DNA of 64,000 nt from an uncultured Eubacteriales bacterium (lineage in GTDB: Bacteria; Bacillota; Clostridia; Lachnospirales; Lachnospiraceae). A model generated the notes under the pieces. It saw nothing but the letters and a program-made list of their open reading frames with translations, was not told where the DNA came from and did not search any database. The stretch covers positions 10,703 through 74,702 of the forward strand of contig UQCD01000011.1 of the NCBI GenBank assembly GCA_900539455.1, in the 5' to 3' direction. Shown piece by piece: positions 45,215-53,906 of this stretch. A program made the position numbers and the translations under genes. How positions within the stretch are numbered: position 1 is the stretch's first letter; each line of letters starts with the position of its first letter.

Positions 45215-45637
45215 TTATCTTGCATCATACATTACCTCAGCACCTGCTGCTGGAGCTGTATTACTATTACCTGTAAAATAAAAATTTATAGTATAAAAAT
45301 TCAGTGGAATATCGTAAAAACGTATTAATGTATTAGCTGTATTTTCCTCATTTAAAACAACAGTATCTGTAATCTGCCTATGATCTGTACTGTATACTGT
45401 TACCCTTATTCTTTTATATGTATCTTTTCCACCGGCATAAGGATATACCGAATAACATCTGGCATAAGCAGAAGCATACTTTCCACTACGAGATGCACTT
45501 CTTACTGTAGGTGACATATTTGTCAATAATTTTACTGTTTCACGCTTAGGTGCTGCAAATACCTGCGTGCCAAATACTAGTAGTGACACAATAACTACCG
45601 ATACAAAAGTACCTAGGAATCTCTTATATTTATTCAT
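45215..45637 (-). CDS. Small secreted protein heading the ABC unit
   Basis: 140 residues with a clear Sec signal peptide (about 1-28; cleavage likely after VFA, before APKRE). The mature part is about 112 residues, basic and tyrosine-rich, with alternating strands (RIRVTVYSTD, FYTINFYFTGN) suggesting a beta-sandwich. No cysteine pair beyond one Cys. No known family. It is first in the unit and next to the promoter with the palindrome, so it is likely the most expressed product. Confidence 0.7.
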   Translation of the reverse strand: MNKYKRFLGTFVSVVIVSLLVFGTQVFAAPKRETVKLLTNMSPTVRSASRSGKYASAYARCYSVYPYAGGKDTYKRIRVTVYSTDHRQITDTVVLNEENTANTLIRFYDIPLNFYTINFYFTGNSNTAPAAGAEVMYDAR

Positions 45638-45674
45638 ATATTTTTCCTTTCATTAATGAAAATTCCACAGAAAT

Positions 45675-45703
45675 AGTATATACCTATGGTATACTCTTGT
45701 AAA
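45675..45703 (-). promoter_or_regulatory. Promoter of the ABC unit with operator-like palindrome
   Basis: TTTACA (45703-45698), 17-base spacer, TATACT (45680-45675). The palindrome TATACC-ATA-GGTATA (45693-45679) fills the 3' half of the spacer and touches the -10 box. No regulator gene is adjacent. About 40 bases separate the -10 from the secreted-protein start. Confidence 0.65.
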
Positions 45704-45780
45704 GTTATTTTTACATTTTCTTCATATACTTTTTATATTTTCTTTATTTTATATATAATGTTGCACAAAAGTTAATATAC

Positions 45781-45810
45781 AAAAACCGAGAACTCAAATT
45801 CTCGGTTTTT
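45781..45810. terminator. Bidirectional-looking terminator of yebC
   Basis: Perfect 12-base arms AAAAACCGAGAA and TTCTCGGTTTTT with a six-base loop. It follows yebC on the minus strand and isolates it from the ABC unit. Confidence 0.9.
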
Positions 45811-45877
45811 TACTATTTTATACTTATTAAGCAATGCTCTTAAAGTCTTATTTCCAAAAATACACTCATAGTGTTTT

Positions 45878-46606
45878 TTATTCATCCCAGTTATGATATA
45901 CAGCCTGAACATCATCATCTTCATCTAATAAATCAAGAATTCTGTTCATCTTTTTAATATCATTTTCATCACTTAATGCAACATAATTTTGAGGAATCAT
46001 AGTTACTTCTGCCTCTGCCATTGTAACACCTGCTGCTTCTAATGCTTCTCTTACAACTGAGAAATCATCTGGATTTGTAAGTATTTCATAGCTATCCTCT
46101 TCGTCTGCAAAATCCTCTGCTCCAGCATCCAATGCTACCATCATAACTTCATCAGCATCCATATCACATTCTTCTTTGTCAATGATAATCTGACCCTTTT
46201 TATCAAACATAAATGAAACGCAGCCCTGTGTTCCAACATTTCCGCCACCCTTTGTAAAAGCGTTTCTGACATTTGATGCTGTTCTGTTTTTGTTGTCTGT
46301 AAGTGCATCTACGATAATAGCTGTTCCGTTTGGACCATAGCCTTCATAAGTAACCGTTACATAGTTTACACTATTTGCATCACCAGCAGCCTTTTTAATG
46401 CCTCTGTCAATAGTATCATTTGGCATATTGTTTGCTTTTGCTTTTGCAATTACATCTCTAAGCTTTGAATTATTAGCCGGATCAGCTCCACCTTCCTTAA
46501 CAGCTACAGCAATTTCTCTACCTATAATTGTAAAGATTTTTCCTTTTGCTGCATCATTTTTTTCCTTTTTGTGCTTAATATTAGCAAATTTTGAATGTCC
46601 TGACAT
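45878..46606 (-). CDS. yebC: YebC/PmpR family protein
   Basis: 242 residues with the family start SGHSKFANIKHKKEKNDAAKGK and the conserved GYGPNGTAIIVD and NVGTQGCVSFMF. YebC proteins have been described as DNA-binding regulators and, more recently, as ribosome-acting factors; which applies here is not visible. AAGGAGAG lies just before the start, 39 bases after the CNNM/CorC gene, so they may share a transcript. Confidence 0.95.
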   Translation of the reverse strand: MSGHSKFANIKHKKEKNDAAKGKIFTIIGREIAVAVKEGGADPANNSKLRDVIAKAKANNMPNDTIDRGIKKAAGDANSVNYVTVTYEGYGPNGTAIIVDALTDNKNRTASNVRNAFTKGGGNVGTQGCVSFMFDKKGQIIIDKEECDMDADEVMMVALDAGAEDFADEEDSYEILTNPDDFSVVREALEAAGVTMAEAEVTMIPQNYVALSDENDIKKMNRILDLLDEDDDVQAVYHNWDE

Positions 46607-46645
46607 TTTTCTCTCTCCTTAAAATATAATAATTAACGGCAATGA

Positions 46646-48001
46646 TTATTCATTATCAATATCCGTATCACTAACTACATCATTATTAATTGTAATTTTC
46701 ACAAGGGAAATCATATTATTTTCAACAGCTAAAATATCATACTGATACCTGCCTGCTACAACAGATGGTTTCTCGTCCTCTTTAGGAATATAGCCTAACT
46801 TTAATATAAGATAACCATTTAGTGTATCGTAGTCATCCTCCTCATACTGAATATGAAGCTCATCCTCCAGCTGTTCCAGTGTAGTCATTCCTTTCACTAA
46901 AAATACATTTTCCGACTGCTTTACAATGTTATTTTCATCTTCATCATATTCGTCCAGAATATTTCCAACAATTTCTTCCAGTATATCCTCCATAGCCACA
47001 ATACCAGCGGTCTGACCATATTCATCAATAACTATTACCATATGTATTTTTTCAGACTGCATTTGTCTAAAAAGAATATCAATATGCCTGGTTTCCGGAA
47101 TAAATCTGGCCTCTCTAAGTATTGAGGAAAGATTTTTTACTAAAGCCTTGCCTTTGTTTTCCTTATGATAACACTCAAGCGCATCTCTAAGATGTAAAAT
47201 ACCAACAATATTGTCTATATTGTCAACATATACTGGAAATCTGGAATTGCTTGCATCTAACATAAAATTAACTGCTTCATTTAAGGTAAGATTTCCGTCT
47301 ACTGCAACGATATTTTTTCTATGTGTCATAATATCGCCAGCTTCCTTGGCATCTAATTCCATAATATTAGAAATCATTTCAACTTCTTTTTCTTCAAGAA
47401 CACCTTGCTCATGTCCTTCATTAACCATTGAAATAATCTCATCCTCTGTAACATTTTCCTTCCTATCCTTTGGACTAATACCAAATATTCTTAAAATAAT
47501 ATTAGATAAAAAGCCAATAGAGGCTGTGATTGGCAGTAACAACGCCATTATAAAATATATAACATTTACAAAGGCATATGCAAACAGCTCACTATGCTTA
47601 CTACCTAAGCCCTTTGGCACCATTACACCAAGGCTCAGATATATAACCAGTATAACAGCAATAACAATAATAGATGACAAAATATGTATTGTGCTTTCTT
47701 CAATATTTTTTCCTATAATATTGTTAAAGGCTTTGTCTAATTTATTGATATAGTATACTGATTGCATATATCCTATAATCACTGACATACAGGTAGCTGT
47801 AAGCTGGATTGTATTTATGAATTTTACAGGACTATCGATTATCTTCAAAAGCTTTATAGCCTTTTTATTACCATTTTCAGCTTTCTTTGATATATCAGAC
47901 TCATTAAGGCCTTTTACTGCCTCTCCAAAACCATACATAATAACATTTATTAAAATAAATATTATAAATAATATGATACTATACGCGGGACTACTGTCCA
48001 T
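46646..48001 (-). CDS. CNNM/CorC (HlyC-type) membrane protein with CBS pair
   Basis: 451 residues: N-terminal DUF21/CNNM domain with four membrane helices (about 1-165), two CBS repeats (about 205-330; MTHRKNIVAVDG and ARFIPETRHIDILF regions) and a C-terminal CorC/HlyC domain (about 355-440). Homologues export magnesium or cobalt ions; the haemolysin label is historical. It has its own promoter upstream. Confidence 0.9.
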   Translation of the reverse strand: MDSSPAYSIILFIIFILINVIMYGFGEAVKGLNESDISKKAENGNKKAIKLLKIIDSPVKFINTIQLTATCMSVIIGYMQSVYYINKLDKAFNNIIGKNIEESTIHILSSIIVIAVILVIYLSLGVMVPKGLGSKHSELFAYAFVNVIYFIMALLLPITASIGFLSNIILRIFGISPKDRKENVTEDEIISMVNEGHEQGVLEEKEVEMISNIMELDAKEAGDIMTHRKNIVAVDGNLTLNEAVNFMLDASNSRFPVYVDNIDNIVGILHLRDALECYHKENKGKALVKNLSSILREARFIPETRHIDILFRQMQSEKIHMVIVIDEYGQTAGIVAMEDILEEIVGNILDEYDEDENNIVKQSENVFLVKGMTTLEQLEDELHIQYEEDDYDTLNGYLILKLGYIPKEDEKPSVVAGRYQYDILAVENNMISLVKITINNDVVSDTDIDNE

Positions 48002-48052
48002 TGTAATATCTACTCCTTTATATTTAATTCGCAGTTTGTCTGCTAAATGTTA

Positions 48053-48082
48053 AATATACCATATACTCCAATTATTCGTCAA
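48053..48082 (-). promoter_or_regulatory. Sigma-A promoter of the CNNM/CorC-yebC pair
   Basis: TTGACG (48082-48077), 18-base spacer, TATATT (48058-48053), just after the mazF stop. Confidence 0.65.
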
Positions 48083-48085
48083 TAT

Positions 48086-48433
48086 TTATGTATCTAGTTT
48101 TAGACTAATAAGCAAAGCCTTATCAACTTTTACCATAATATTCTCACTTAAATGACATACCTTATCCTTTAATCTTTTTTTATCTATTGTTCTTAATTGC
48201 TCCAGTAAAATTACCGAATCCTTTACAATATCACAATTTGCTGTTTTAATTTCGACATGGGTAGGCAGTTTTGCTTTGTTCATTTTACTGGTAATTGCTG
48301 CACAGATTACAGTCGGACTGTGCTTATTGCCCATATCATTTTGAATTATTAAAACAGGTCTTATTCCCCCCTGTTCAGACCCGATAACAGGTCTTAAATC
48401 AGCATAAAATATATCTCCTCTTTTTATAACCAC
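48086..48433 (-). CDS. MazF/PemK-type endoribonuclease, no antitoxin seen
   Basis: 115 residues, close in pattern to Bacillus EndoA/NdoA: IKRGDIFYADLRPVIGSEQGG, PVLIIQNDMGN and the C-terminal ILLEQLRTIDKKRL. This is an mRNA-cleaving toxin family, with the conserved Arg and Thr/Ser residues of the RNA site kept. Start is a GTG at 48433 with GGAGTG upstream. Neither flank encodes an antitoxin: only 84 bases separate it from nnrDE. Confidence 0.92.
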   Translation of the reverse strand: MVIKRGDIFYADLRPVIGSEQGGIRPVLIIQNDMGNKHSPTVICAAITSKMNKAKLPTHVEIKTANCDIVKDSVILLEQLRTIDKKRLKDKVCHLSENIMVKVDKALLISLKLDT

Positions 48434-48517
48434 TTTTTTAACACTCCAATCAAATACTATTCTCTTAAAGTGTTTCCTATAAACTTCTTTTTATTCATAT
48501 TTTTATACTTAGTCTAA

Positions 48518-50011
48518 TCATATATTCTCTAAACACTTAATTATATCAGTTGGAATCATAGCGTAAATCCCCTTTTTATCTCGTGCCATATCCCCACACA
48601 GCCCATGAATAAACGCAGCAATAGCACCGGCAGTCTCTATTTTTGTACCTGTTGCTATTAGTCCAGCCACAATTCCAGAGAGCACATCTCCTGAGCCACC
48701 CTTTGCCATTCCATTATTTCCTGTAATATTAATATATGTTTTGCCTAAGGTATTGCAACTACAACTTCTGCTATCCTTTAAAATAATATTTATATTATTT
48801 TTCTTTGATGTTTTCCTGCATACCTCAACCAGATTTTGTCCAATTTCAGCCACAGGCACACTTATAAGCCTTGACATTTCCAACAAATGTGGTGTTATAA
48901 GTACATTGCTATGCAATAATTTACCCCAATCCTTAATCTTTGCTAATGTATTTATTCCATCAGCGTCAATAACTATATTTTTACCTGTTTCCAAACAGCT
49001 TCTAAGCAGGGCTTCTGTCCTATCTCCAACTCCCATTCCTGGTCCTATGAGAATAGTGTTACACCAATTTAAGCCTTCCTTAACAATACTAATATAATTG
49101 TCATTATTATAGGTACTAATCATTACCTCGGGCAGCTGACTACACAATAATTCCTTATTTTCCTGTGTGGTTATTACCTTTATAAGTCCTGTACCAATGT
49201 TTTGTGCTGCTTTTACAGCCATATACAATGCCCCATATATCTGCTCATTTCCTGCCACCACCAGCAGCTTACCATATGTACCCTTGTTTGAGTGGTCCAC
49301 TCTTTTAGGAAATACTTCCTTAAGGTCACTTTTCTCATAACTATATATAATATCTGCGTTTTTGTATGCAGCAGTTGGAAATCCTATTTTATGTACAGAT
49401 ATTTCTCCTGCATAGTCAGCACCCGGATATAAAAGCTGACCAATTTTATAATTGCCAAAGGTAATAGTATAGCTTGCTTTAACTGCTATTCCCATTACAT
49501 TTCCTGTATTTCCGTCAATGCCTGAAGGAATATCCACAGCATAAACTACCTTTTTGCTATTATTTATTTGATTTATAATATTATAAAATATACCTGTAAC
49601 AGGTCTTGTTAATCCAATTCCAAAAATACCGTCTACTATTACATCATATTCTGAAAATACATTTTCATTTTCTAAATCAGAATAATAGTAAAACGGAATA
49701 TCAAGCTTCTTAGCTATTTCAAATTGTGTGTCCCACTCTGCTGTATGTTTTGTATCCTTTGAAACCACTATTACGGCTACATTATTATATCCCTCTGCCT
49801 TTAACATTCTTATTGCAGCAATCCCATCCGCTCCGTTGTTGCCAGTACCTGCTACTGCCACTATTTTTTCAGTTACCTTATGTCTTTTTCTAATAGCCTT
49901 ATAAACATATCTGGCTGCTGTTTCCATAAGTGCTAAGGCTGGTATTTTATATTGATTAACAGAGCAATCATCCACCTTTTTCATTTCAACTGCAGATAAA
50001 ATTTCAAGCAT
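48518..50011 (-). CDS. nnr: Bifunctional NAD(P)HX epimerase/dehydratase
   Basis: 497 residues, two enzymes in one chain that repair hydrated NAD(P)H. Residues 1-210 are the YjeF_N epimerase (GNNGADGIAAIRML, VDGIFGIGL); residues 225-497 are the ADP-dependent dehydratase (NKGTYGKLLVVAG, GPGMGVG, and the nucleotide loop NGMAKGGSGDVLSG). It lies three bases after acpS, the usual neighbour in Firmicutes. Confidence 0.95.
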   Translation of the reverse strand: MLEILSAVEMKKVDDCSVNQYKIPALALMETAARYVYKAIRKRHKVTEKIVAVAGTGNNGADGIAAIRMLKAEGYNNVAVIVVSKDTKHTAEWDTQFEIAKKLDIPFYYYSDLENENVFSEYDVIVDGIFGIGLTRPVTGIFYNIINQINNSKKVVYAVDIPSGIDGNTGNVMGIAVKASYTITFGNYKIGQLLYPGADYAGEISVHKIGFPTAAYKNADIIYSYEKSDLKEVFPKRVDHSNKGTYGKLLVVAGNEQIYGALYMAVKAAQNIGTGLIKVITTQENKELLCSQLPEVMISTYNNDNYISIVKEGLNWCNTILIGPGMGVGDRTEALLRSCLETGKNIVIDADGINTLAKIKDWGKLLHSNVLITPHLLEMSRLISVPVAEIGQNLVEVCRKTSKKNNINIILKDSRSCSCNTLGKTYINITGNNGMAKGGSGDVLSGIVAGLIATGTKIETAGAIAAFIHGLCGDMARDKKGIYAMIPTDIIKCLENI

Positions 50012-50013
50012 AC

Positions 50014-50379
50014 CTAATCATCTCCTTCTAAAACTACATATGCAATAGCATATTCTTTTATATTTGAAAGGCTAATATGTATATTTTTTACACCTAATTT
50101 TTCTGATAATAGTTTTGCATCCTCATAAAGTTTTACATATGGTTTTCCTAATTCGTCCCTAAGTATTTCAATCTGGTTAAGTTCAAAGCCTCTTACTCCT
50201 GTACCAAAGGCTTTTGCTATACTTTCCTTTCCAGCAAAATTAGAGGCTATGCTTTGATAATTTTTCTTTAAAATCTCCCTTTCCTTTAATGTAAAATACC
50301 GCATTAAGAAAGACTCACTACTGCAAGCCTTCTCTATGCGGTAAACCTCTATTATATCAGTTCCAATTCCAACTATCAT
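50014..50379 (-). CDS. acpS: Holo-acyl-carrier-protein synthase
   Basis: 121 residues. Attaches 4'-phosphopantetheine to ACP. Family motifs GIGTDIIEV (residues 4-12) and FAGKESIAKAFGTG are intact, and the C-terminal HISLSN is present. It starts directly after the stop codon of the upstream coiled-coil gene. Confidence 0.96.
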   Translation of the reverse strand: MIVGIGTDIIEVYRIEKACSSESFLMRYFTLKEREILKKNYQSIASNFAGKESIAKAFGTGVRGFELNQIEILRDELGKPYVKLYEDAKLLSEKLGVKNIHISLSNIKEYAIAYVVLEGDD

Positions 50380-50994
50380 TTACTGTTCCTCCCTATATTT
50401 TTTGTATTGTCTTACAACCTCAGGATGAAAGGTATCCGATATGTACTTATCCATCAATTCGTTTTCTTCTCTTTTCTTTTCACGAACTAATATTCTCTTT
50501 TTTAATTCTATACGAGTTTCATCAATCCACTTTTCTAAGCTGTCAATGTCATCGTCATTCTTTTTTATTTTATTATATATTTCCTCTAAGCTTTGATATG
50601 CCAGCAGTGCATTAGCATTATTAATATTTGATGGAACATCCAGCTCCTTGTCCTGCAGCAAAAGTAATTCATCATTAATGTCCTCAATAAGCTCCTTACT
50701 TTTGTCTACCTTTTTTCTGGCTCTGGAGTTTTCCTCTGCGTCCATATTAGAAACTATTTCCTTCATCAAAGTCTTTTTAAGACTAATAAGCTCATCTCTT
50801 TTTGTATTAATAGTTCCCTGACTTTTAAGTGATGTATTTACCTTTTTTTCTAAAATTGCTATCTCATCACTTTTTTCATCTGTATTAAATATATTAAGCC
50901 ATTTTCTATCCAGCGTAAGCACTGGCAGCCTGGATCTTTTTATAAGCTCTATAATCTCTTCTTTTGTGACTATATCATATTCGCGTTTTGCCAT
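50380..50994 (-). CDS. Coiled-coil protein of unknown function
   Basis: 204 residues, highly charged, almost entirely helical with heptad patterns (about residues 40-190, Lys/Glu/Asp/Leu rich). No signal peptide, membrane segment or known domain. It lies between rex and acpS, three bases after the rex stop and touching acpS, so it is translated from the same message. Function unknown. Confidence 0.75.
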   Translation of the reverse strand: MAKREYDIVTKEEIIELIKRSRLPVLTLDRKWLNIFNTDEKSDEIAILEKKVNTSLKSQGTINTKRDELISLKKTLMKEIVSNMDAEENSRARKKVDKSKELIEDINDELLLLQDKELDVPSNINNANALLAYQSLEEIYNKIKKNDDDIDSLEKWIDETRIELKKRILVREKKREENELMDKYISDTFHPEVVRQYKKYREEQ

Positions 50995-50997
50995 ATT

Positions 50998-51630
50998 TTA
51001 TTCTTCATCCATTCTTTTTAGATTGTAGGATATACGCATCAGACTTTCAGATAAATGAACACTTTCCACTATAACATCTGATGGCACCAGTAAATCTGTA
51101 TGGGCAAAATTCCAAAACGCCTTAACACCTAATTTTACCAGCTTATCTGCCACTTTTACTGCTTCGTTTTTTGGAATTGTAAGTGCTGCAATATCTATAG
51201 TATTATTTTTTGCAAATTTATCTAACTCACTTAAATGTTTTACTTCTATTCCTCTGATTTTTGTTCCTTTAAGCTTCTCATCTATATCGAATATACCTGT
51301 AATCACAAAACCACGCTTTTCAAAATTTGCATATCCTGCAATGGCTCTGCCTAGGTTTCCTGCACCAATAATAACTACATTGTGCTTTTCATCTAAGCCT
51401 AAAATCTTAGCAATTTCATCATATAAATACTTAACATTATATCCATAGCCTTGTTGTCCAAAGCCTCCGAAATTATTCAAATCCTGTCTGATTTGTGAAG
51501 CGGTAACCTTCATTCTTTCGCTTAATTCACCTGACGAAATTCTCTCAACGCCTAGCTCTAATAATTCGCCTAAATGTCTATAATATCTTGGCAATCTTTT
51601 TATGACCGCAGTCGATATTTTCTCACTCAC
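50998..51630 (-). CDS. rex: Redox-sensing repressor Rex
   Basis: 210 residues: N-terminal winged helix (about 10-75; MKVTASQIRQDLNNFGGFGQ) and a Rossmann domain with VIIGAGNLGRAIAGY (about 86-100) that senses the NADH/NAD ratio. Rex usually represses fermentation and hydrogenase genes. I did not find its usual TTGT-AACAA sites in this window. Promoter and leader hairpin upstream at 51667-51750. Confidence 0.95.
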   Translation of the reverse strand: MSEKISTAVIKRLPRYYRHLGELLELGVERISSGELSERMKVTASQIRQDLNNFGGFGQQGYGYNVKYLYDEIAKILGLDEKHNVVIIGAGNLGRAIAGYANFEKRGFVITGIFDIDEKLKGTKIRGIEVKHLSELDKFAKNNTIDIAALTIPKNEAVKVADKLVKLGVKAFWNFAHTDLLVPSDVIVESVHLSESLMRISYNLKRMDEE

Positions 51631-51666
51631 GACCTTTACCTCCTATATTTTTAATCCGAATACATT

Positions 51667-51699
51667 GGTGAGTAAAAGGGCGTACCTTTAACACTCACC
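51667..51699 (-). promoter_or_regulatory. Long hairpin in the rex leader
   Basis: Arms GGTGAGT and ACTCACC (perfect, seven bases) enclose a second AAAGG/CCTTT stem, 36 bases before the rex start and just after the transcript start. No T run follows, so it is not a terminator; a stabilising or regulatory leader hairpin. Confidence 0.55.
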
Positions 51700-51721
51700 T
51701 TATAAAATAATCATACATCAT

Positions 51722-51750
51722 ATTATAATAACAAATTAAAAGATTGTCAA
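51722..51750 (-). promoter_or_regulatory. Consensus sigma-A promoter of rex
   Basis: TTGACA (51750-51745), 17-base spacer, TATAAT (51727-51722): a perfect match to the sigma-A consensus. Confidence 0.85.
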
Positions 51751-51783
51751 ATTTTAGACAAAGATTGTGTGTAAGTTTTTTTA

Positions 51784-52464
51784 TTACCAAAGACCATGTT
51801 TATCTATATTAAGCATTGAATTATTAATATGCTCTATAGCCAGTCTTTGAGCTTCTTCTACATTTCTTTCCTTAATGGCATTTGCTATTTTTTGATGCTC
51901 AACATGGGATTTTTGGGCTCTTTCAATATCATTAAGGGTAGTTTTTCTCATTCTCTCCAAATAATGATGAAAATCTGAAAGTGTCTGGCTGATCATTCTG
52001 CTGTTGGCTGCCTTGTATATAACCTGATGATACTTATTATCCAGTTCTAATATTGCATCCATTTTTCCCTTGCTTAAATAATAGCTATTTAAATCAAGTA
52101 TTTCAAACAGCTCATTTATAATATCATCATTAATATTTTCGATTGCCTTTTTAACACAAAGACCCTCAAGCAGGGCTCTCATTTCATATATATCCTTTAC
52201 ATCCTTTTTGCTAAAGCCTATTACAGAAGCACCCTTATTAGGGATTAGTAAAACCAATCCCTCTAATTCCAGCTGTTTTAATGCTTCCCTAACTGGAGTT
52301 CTGCTGACTCCCAGCTCAGTAGCTAAGGCATTTTCCTTTAACAAATCATTTTCCTTATATTTGCCATTTAAGATTGCTTCTCGGATTGTATCAAATACAT
52401 ACTCACTTAATGAGCTTTTTTTTGAGATTTTACTGGTGGAATCAATAATATCTATTTCACTCAT
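51784..52464 (-). CDS. GntR family regulator, FadR (FCD) type
   Basis: 226 residues: N-terminal winged helix (about 18-85, with the LAKE-like LLKENALATELGVSRTPVREALKQLE) and a C-terminal helical FCD ligand domain (about 90-220), which in this class often binds organic acids through metal ligands. It starts 11 bases after the Re-citrate-synthase-like gene and is co-transcribed with it; a GntR-type palindrome in their shared promoter (53907-53932) suggests autoregulation. Confidence 0.93.
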   Translation of the reverse strand: MSEIDIIDSTSKISKKSSLSEYVFDTIREAILNGKYKENDLLKENALATELGVSRTPVREALKQLELEGLVLLIPNKGASVIGFSKKDVKDIYEMRALLEGLCVKKAIENINDDIINELFEILDLNSYYLSKGKMDAILELDNKYHQVIYKAANSRMISQTLSDFHHYLERMRKTTLNDIERAQKSHVEHQKIANAIKERNVEEAQRLAIEHINNSMLNIDKHGLW

Positions 52465-52475
52465 ATAAGCCTCCG

Positions 52476-53867
52476 TTAACCTAATGTAATATTAAGTTCC
52501 TCGCAAGTCTTTGATATTACATCTAACAATTCATTATCAGTTATAACTGTAACTCTTCCTTCGTCATACTGTTCATCAACCCAAGCCTTAACACGAGTAA
52601 CTAATTCACTCTGCTTATCTACAGCCTTGTCGCCCTTTAGCTTAAAGTATGTATTAATCCAGTGAGCTACACCCGCAAGTCCAGAGGTATTAGATACTGC
52701 AACTAATACTGGTCTGTTTAAAATTTTATCTGTATCAAATATGTTATAAATTTCTTCGTTCTTAAGTAAACCGTCTGCGTGAATACCTGCTCTGGTTACA
52801 TTAAATGCTGAACCAACAAAAGGTGTTCTTGATGGAATTTTGTAGCCGATTTCCTTCTGGTAATATTCAGCAAGCTCTGTAATTACCTGTGGCTGCATAC
52901 CGTCAAAGGTACCTCTGAGCTGTGCGTATTCAAATACCATAGCCTCAAGCGGAGTATTACCTGTTCTTTCTCCAATACCGAATAATGAGCAGTTTACACC
53001 ACTGGCACCATATAACCAGGCTGTTGTTGAGTTTGTAACAGCCTTATAGAAGTCATTGTGACCATGCCACTCTAGCTGTTCACTTGGCACACCACCATGC
53101 TCCTTTAAGCCGTATATAATACCCTGTACAGATCTTGGAATAACTGCACCTGAGAAGTTTACTCCATAGCCCATAGTGTCACAAGCTCTGATTTTTACAG
53201 GTATGCCATATTCCTCTTGTAATTTCATAAGCTCTAAACAAAATGGAATTACAAAGCCGTGAATATCTGAACGAGTAATATCCTCAAAGTGACATCTTGG
53301 ACTTATACCTGTTTCCAAACATTCTCTAATAACACTTAAATAATGTTCCATACACTCTCTTCTAGTCATTTTCATTTTGTAGAAGATATGATAATCTGAA
53401 CAGCTGACTAATATACCTGTTTCCTTAAGTCCTATATCCTTAACTAATTCAAAGTCCTTTTTACTTGCTCTGATCCAGCTGGTTACCTCTGGGAATTTGT
53501 ATCCTCTTTCAAGACATTTGTATACAGCATCTCTATCTTTCTTGCTATATAAGAAAAATTCTGACTGTCTGATAATTCCGTTTGGACCACCTAAATCGTG
53601 GAAATAATCAAACATTCTAACTATCTGTTCTGTTGTATAAGGTGCTCTTGACTGCTGTCCATCTCTAAATGTAGTATCAGTAATCCATATATTTTCAGGC
53701 ATACAGTGAGGAACTATTCTATCATTAAATGCAATTTTAGGAACTTCACTATATGGGAATAGGTTTCTAAATGTATTTGGCTGTTCTACATCTACCAAAT
53801 GATATAAATGCTCTTCAAGCTGTAATAAATTTGTGTGTGAATTCATCATTACTTTTCTGTTATCCAT
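52476..53867 (-). CDS. Probable Re-citrate synthase (HMGL-like)
   Basis: 463 residues of the isopropylmalate/homocitrate synthase superfamily: TTFRDGQQSRAPY (about 66-78), EWHGHND metal ligands and the GIGERTGNTPLEAM loop. Length and overall layout, including an N-terminal extension and no C-terminal LeuA regulatory domain, fit the Re-citrate synthase first described in Clostridium kluyveri. No leu or nif genes are nearby. Confident of the superfamily, less so of the exact reaction. Its neighbour is a GntR regulator. Confidence 0.78.
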   Translation of the reverse strand: MDNRKVMMNSHTNLLQLEEHLYHLVDVEQPNTFRNLFPYSEVPKIAFNDRIVPHCMPENIWITDTTFRDGQQSRAPYTTEQIVRMFDYFHDLGGPNGIIRQSEFFLYSKKDRDAVYKCLERGYKFPEVTSWIRASKKDFELVKDIGLKETGILVSCSDYHIFYKMKMTRRECMEHYLSVIRECLETGISPRCHFEDITRSDIHGFVIPFCLELMKLQEEYGIPVKIRACDTMGYGVNFSGAVIPRSVQGIIYGLKEHGGVPSEQLEWHGHNDFYKAVTNSTTAWLYGASGVNCSLFGIGERTGNTPLEAMVFEYAQLRGTFDGMQPQVITELAEYYQKEIGYKIPSRTPFVGSAFNVTRAGIHADGLLKNEEIYNIFDTDKILNRPVLVAVSNTSGLAGVAHWINTYFKLKGDKAVDKQSELVTRVKAWVDEQYDEGRVTVITDNELLDVISKTCEELNITLG

Positions 53868-53906
53868 GTTTCCTCCAAGATGTATGCACTCTGTGCTTTT
53901 TTAATT

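Noticed and set aside
42217..45703. Classical bacteriocin or lantibiotic cassette
   Set aside because: No leader peptide with a double-glycine site, no modification enzyme, no peptidase domain and no two-component regulator; the secreted protein has a Sec signal and 112 mature residues.
47211..47753. 180-residue plus-strand frame
   Set aside because: Antisense shadow of the CNNM/CorC gene.
48434..48517. Antitoxin gene upstream of mazF
   Set aside because: 84 bases with no credible frame; the region mainly holds the ribosome site and an AT-rich stretch.
50998..51750. Rex autoregulatory operator
   Set aside because: The rex promoter has only a TTGTTA half-site; the full inverted TTGT-AACAA arrangement is not there.
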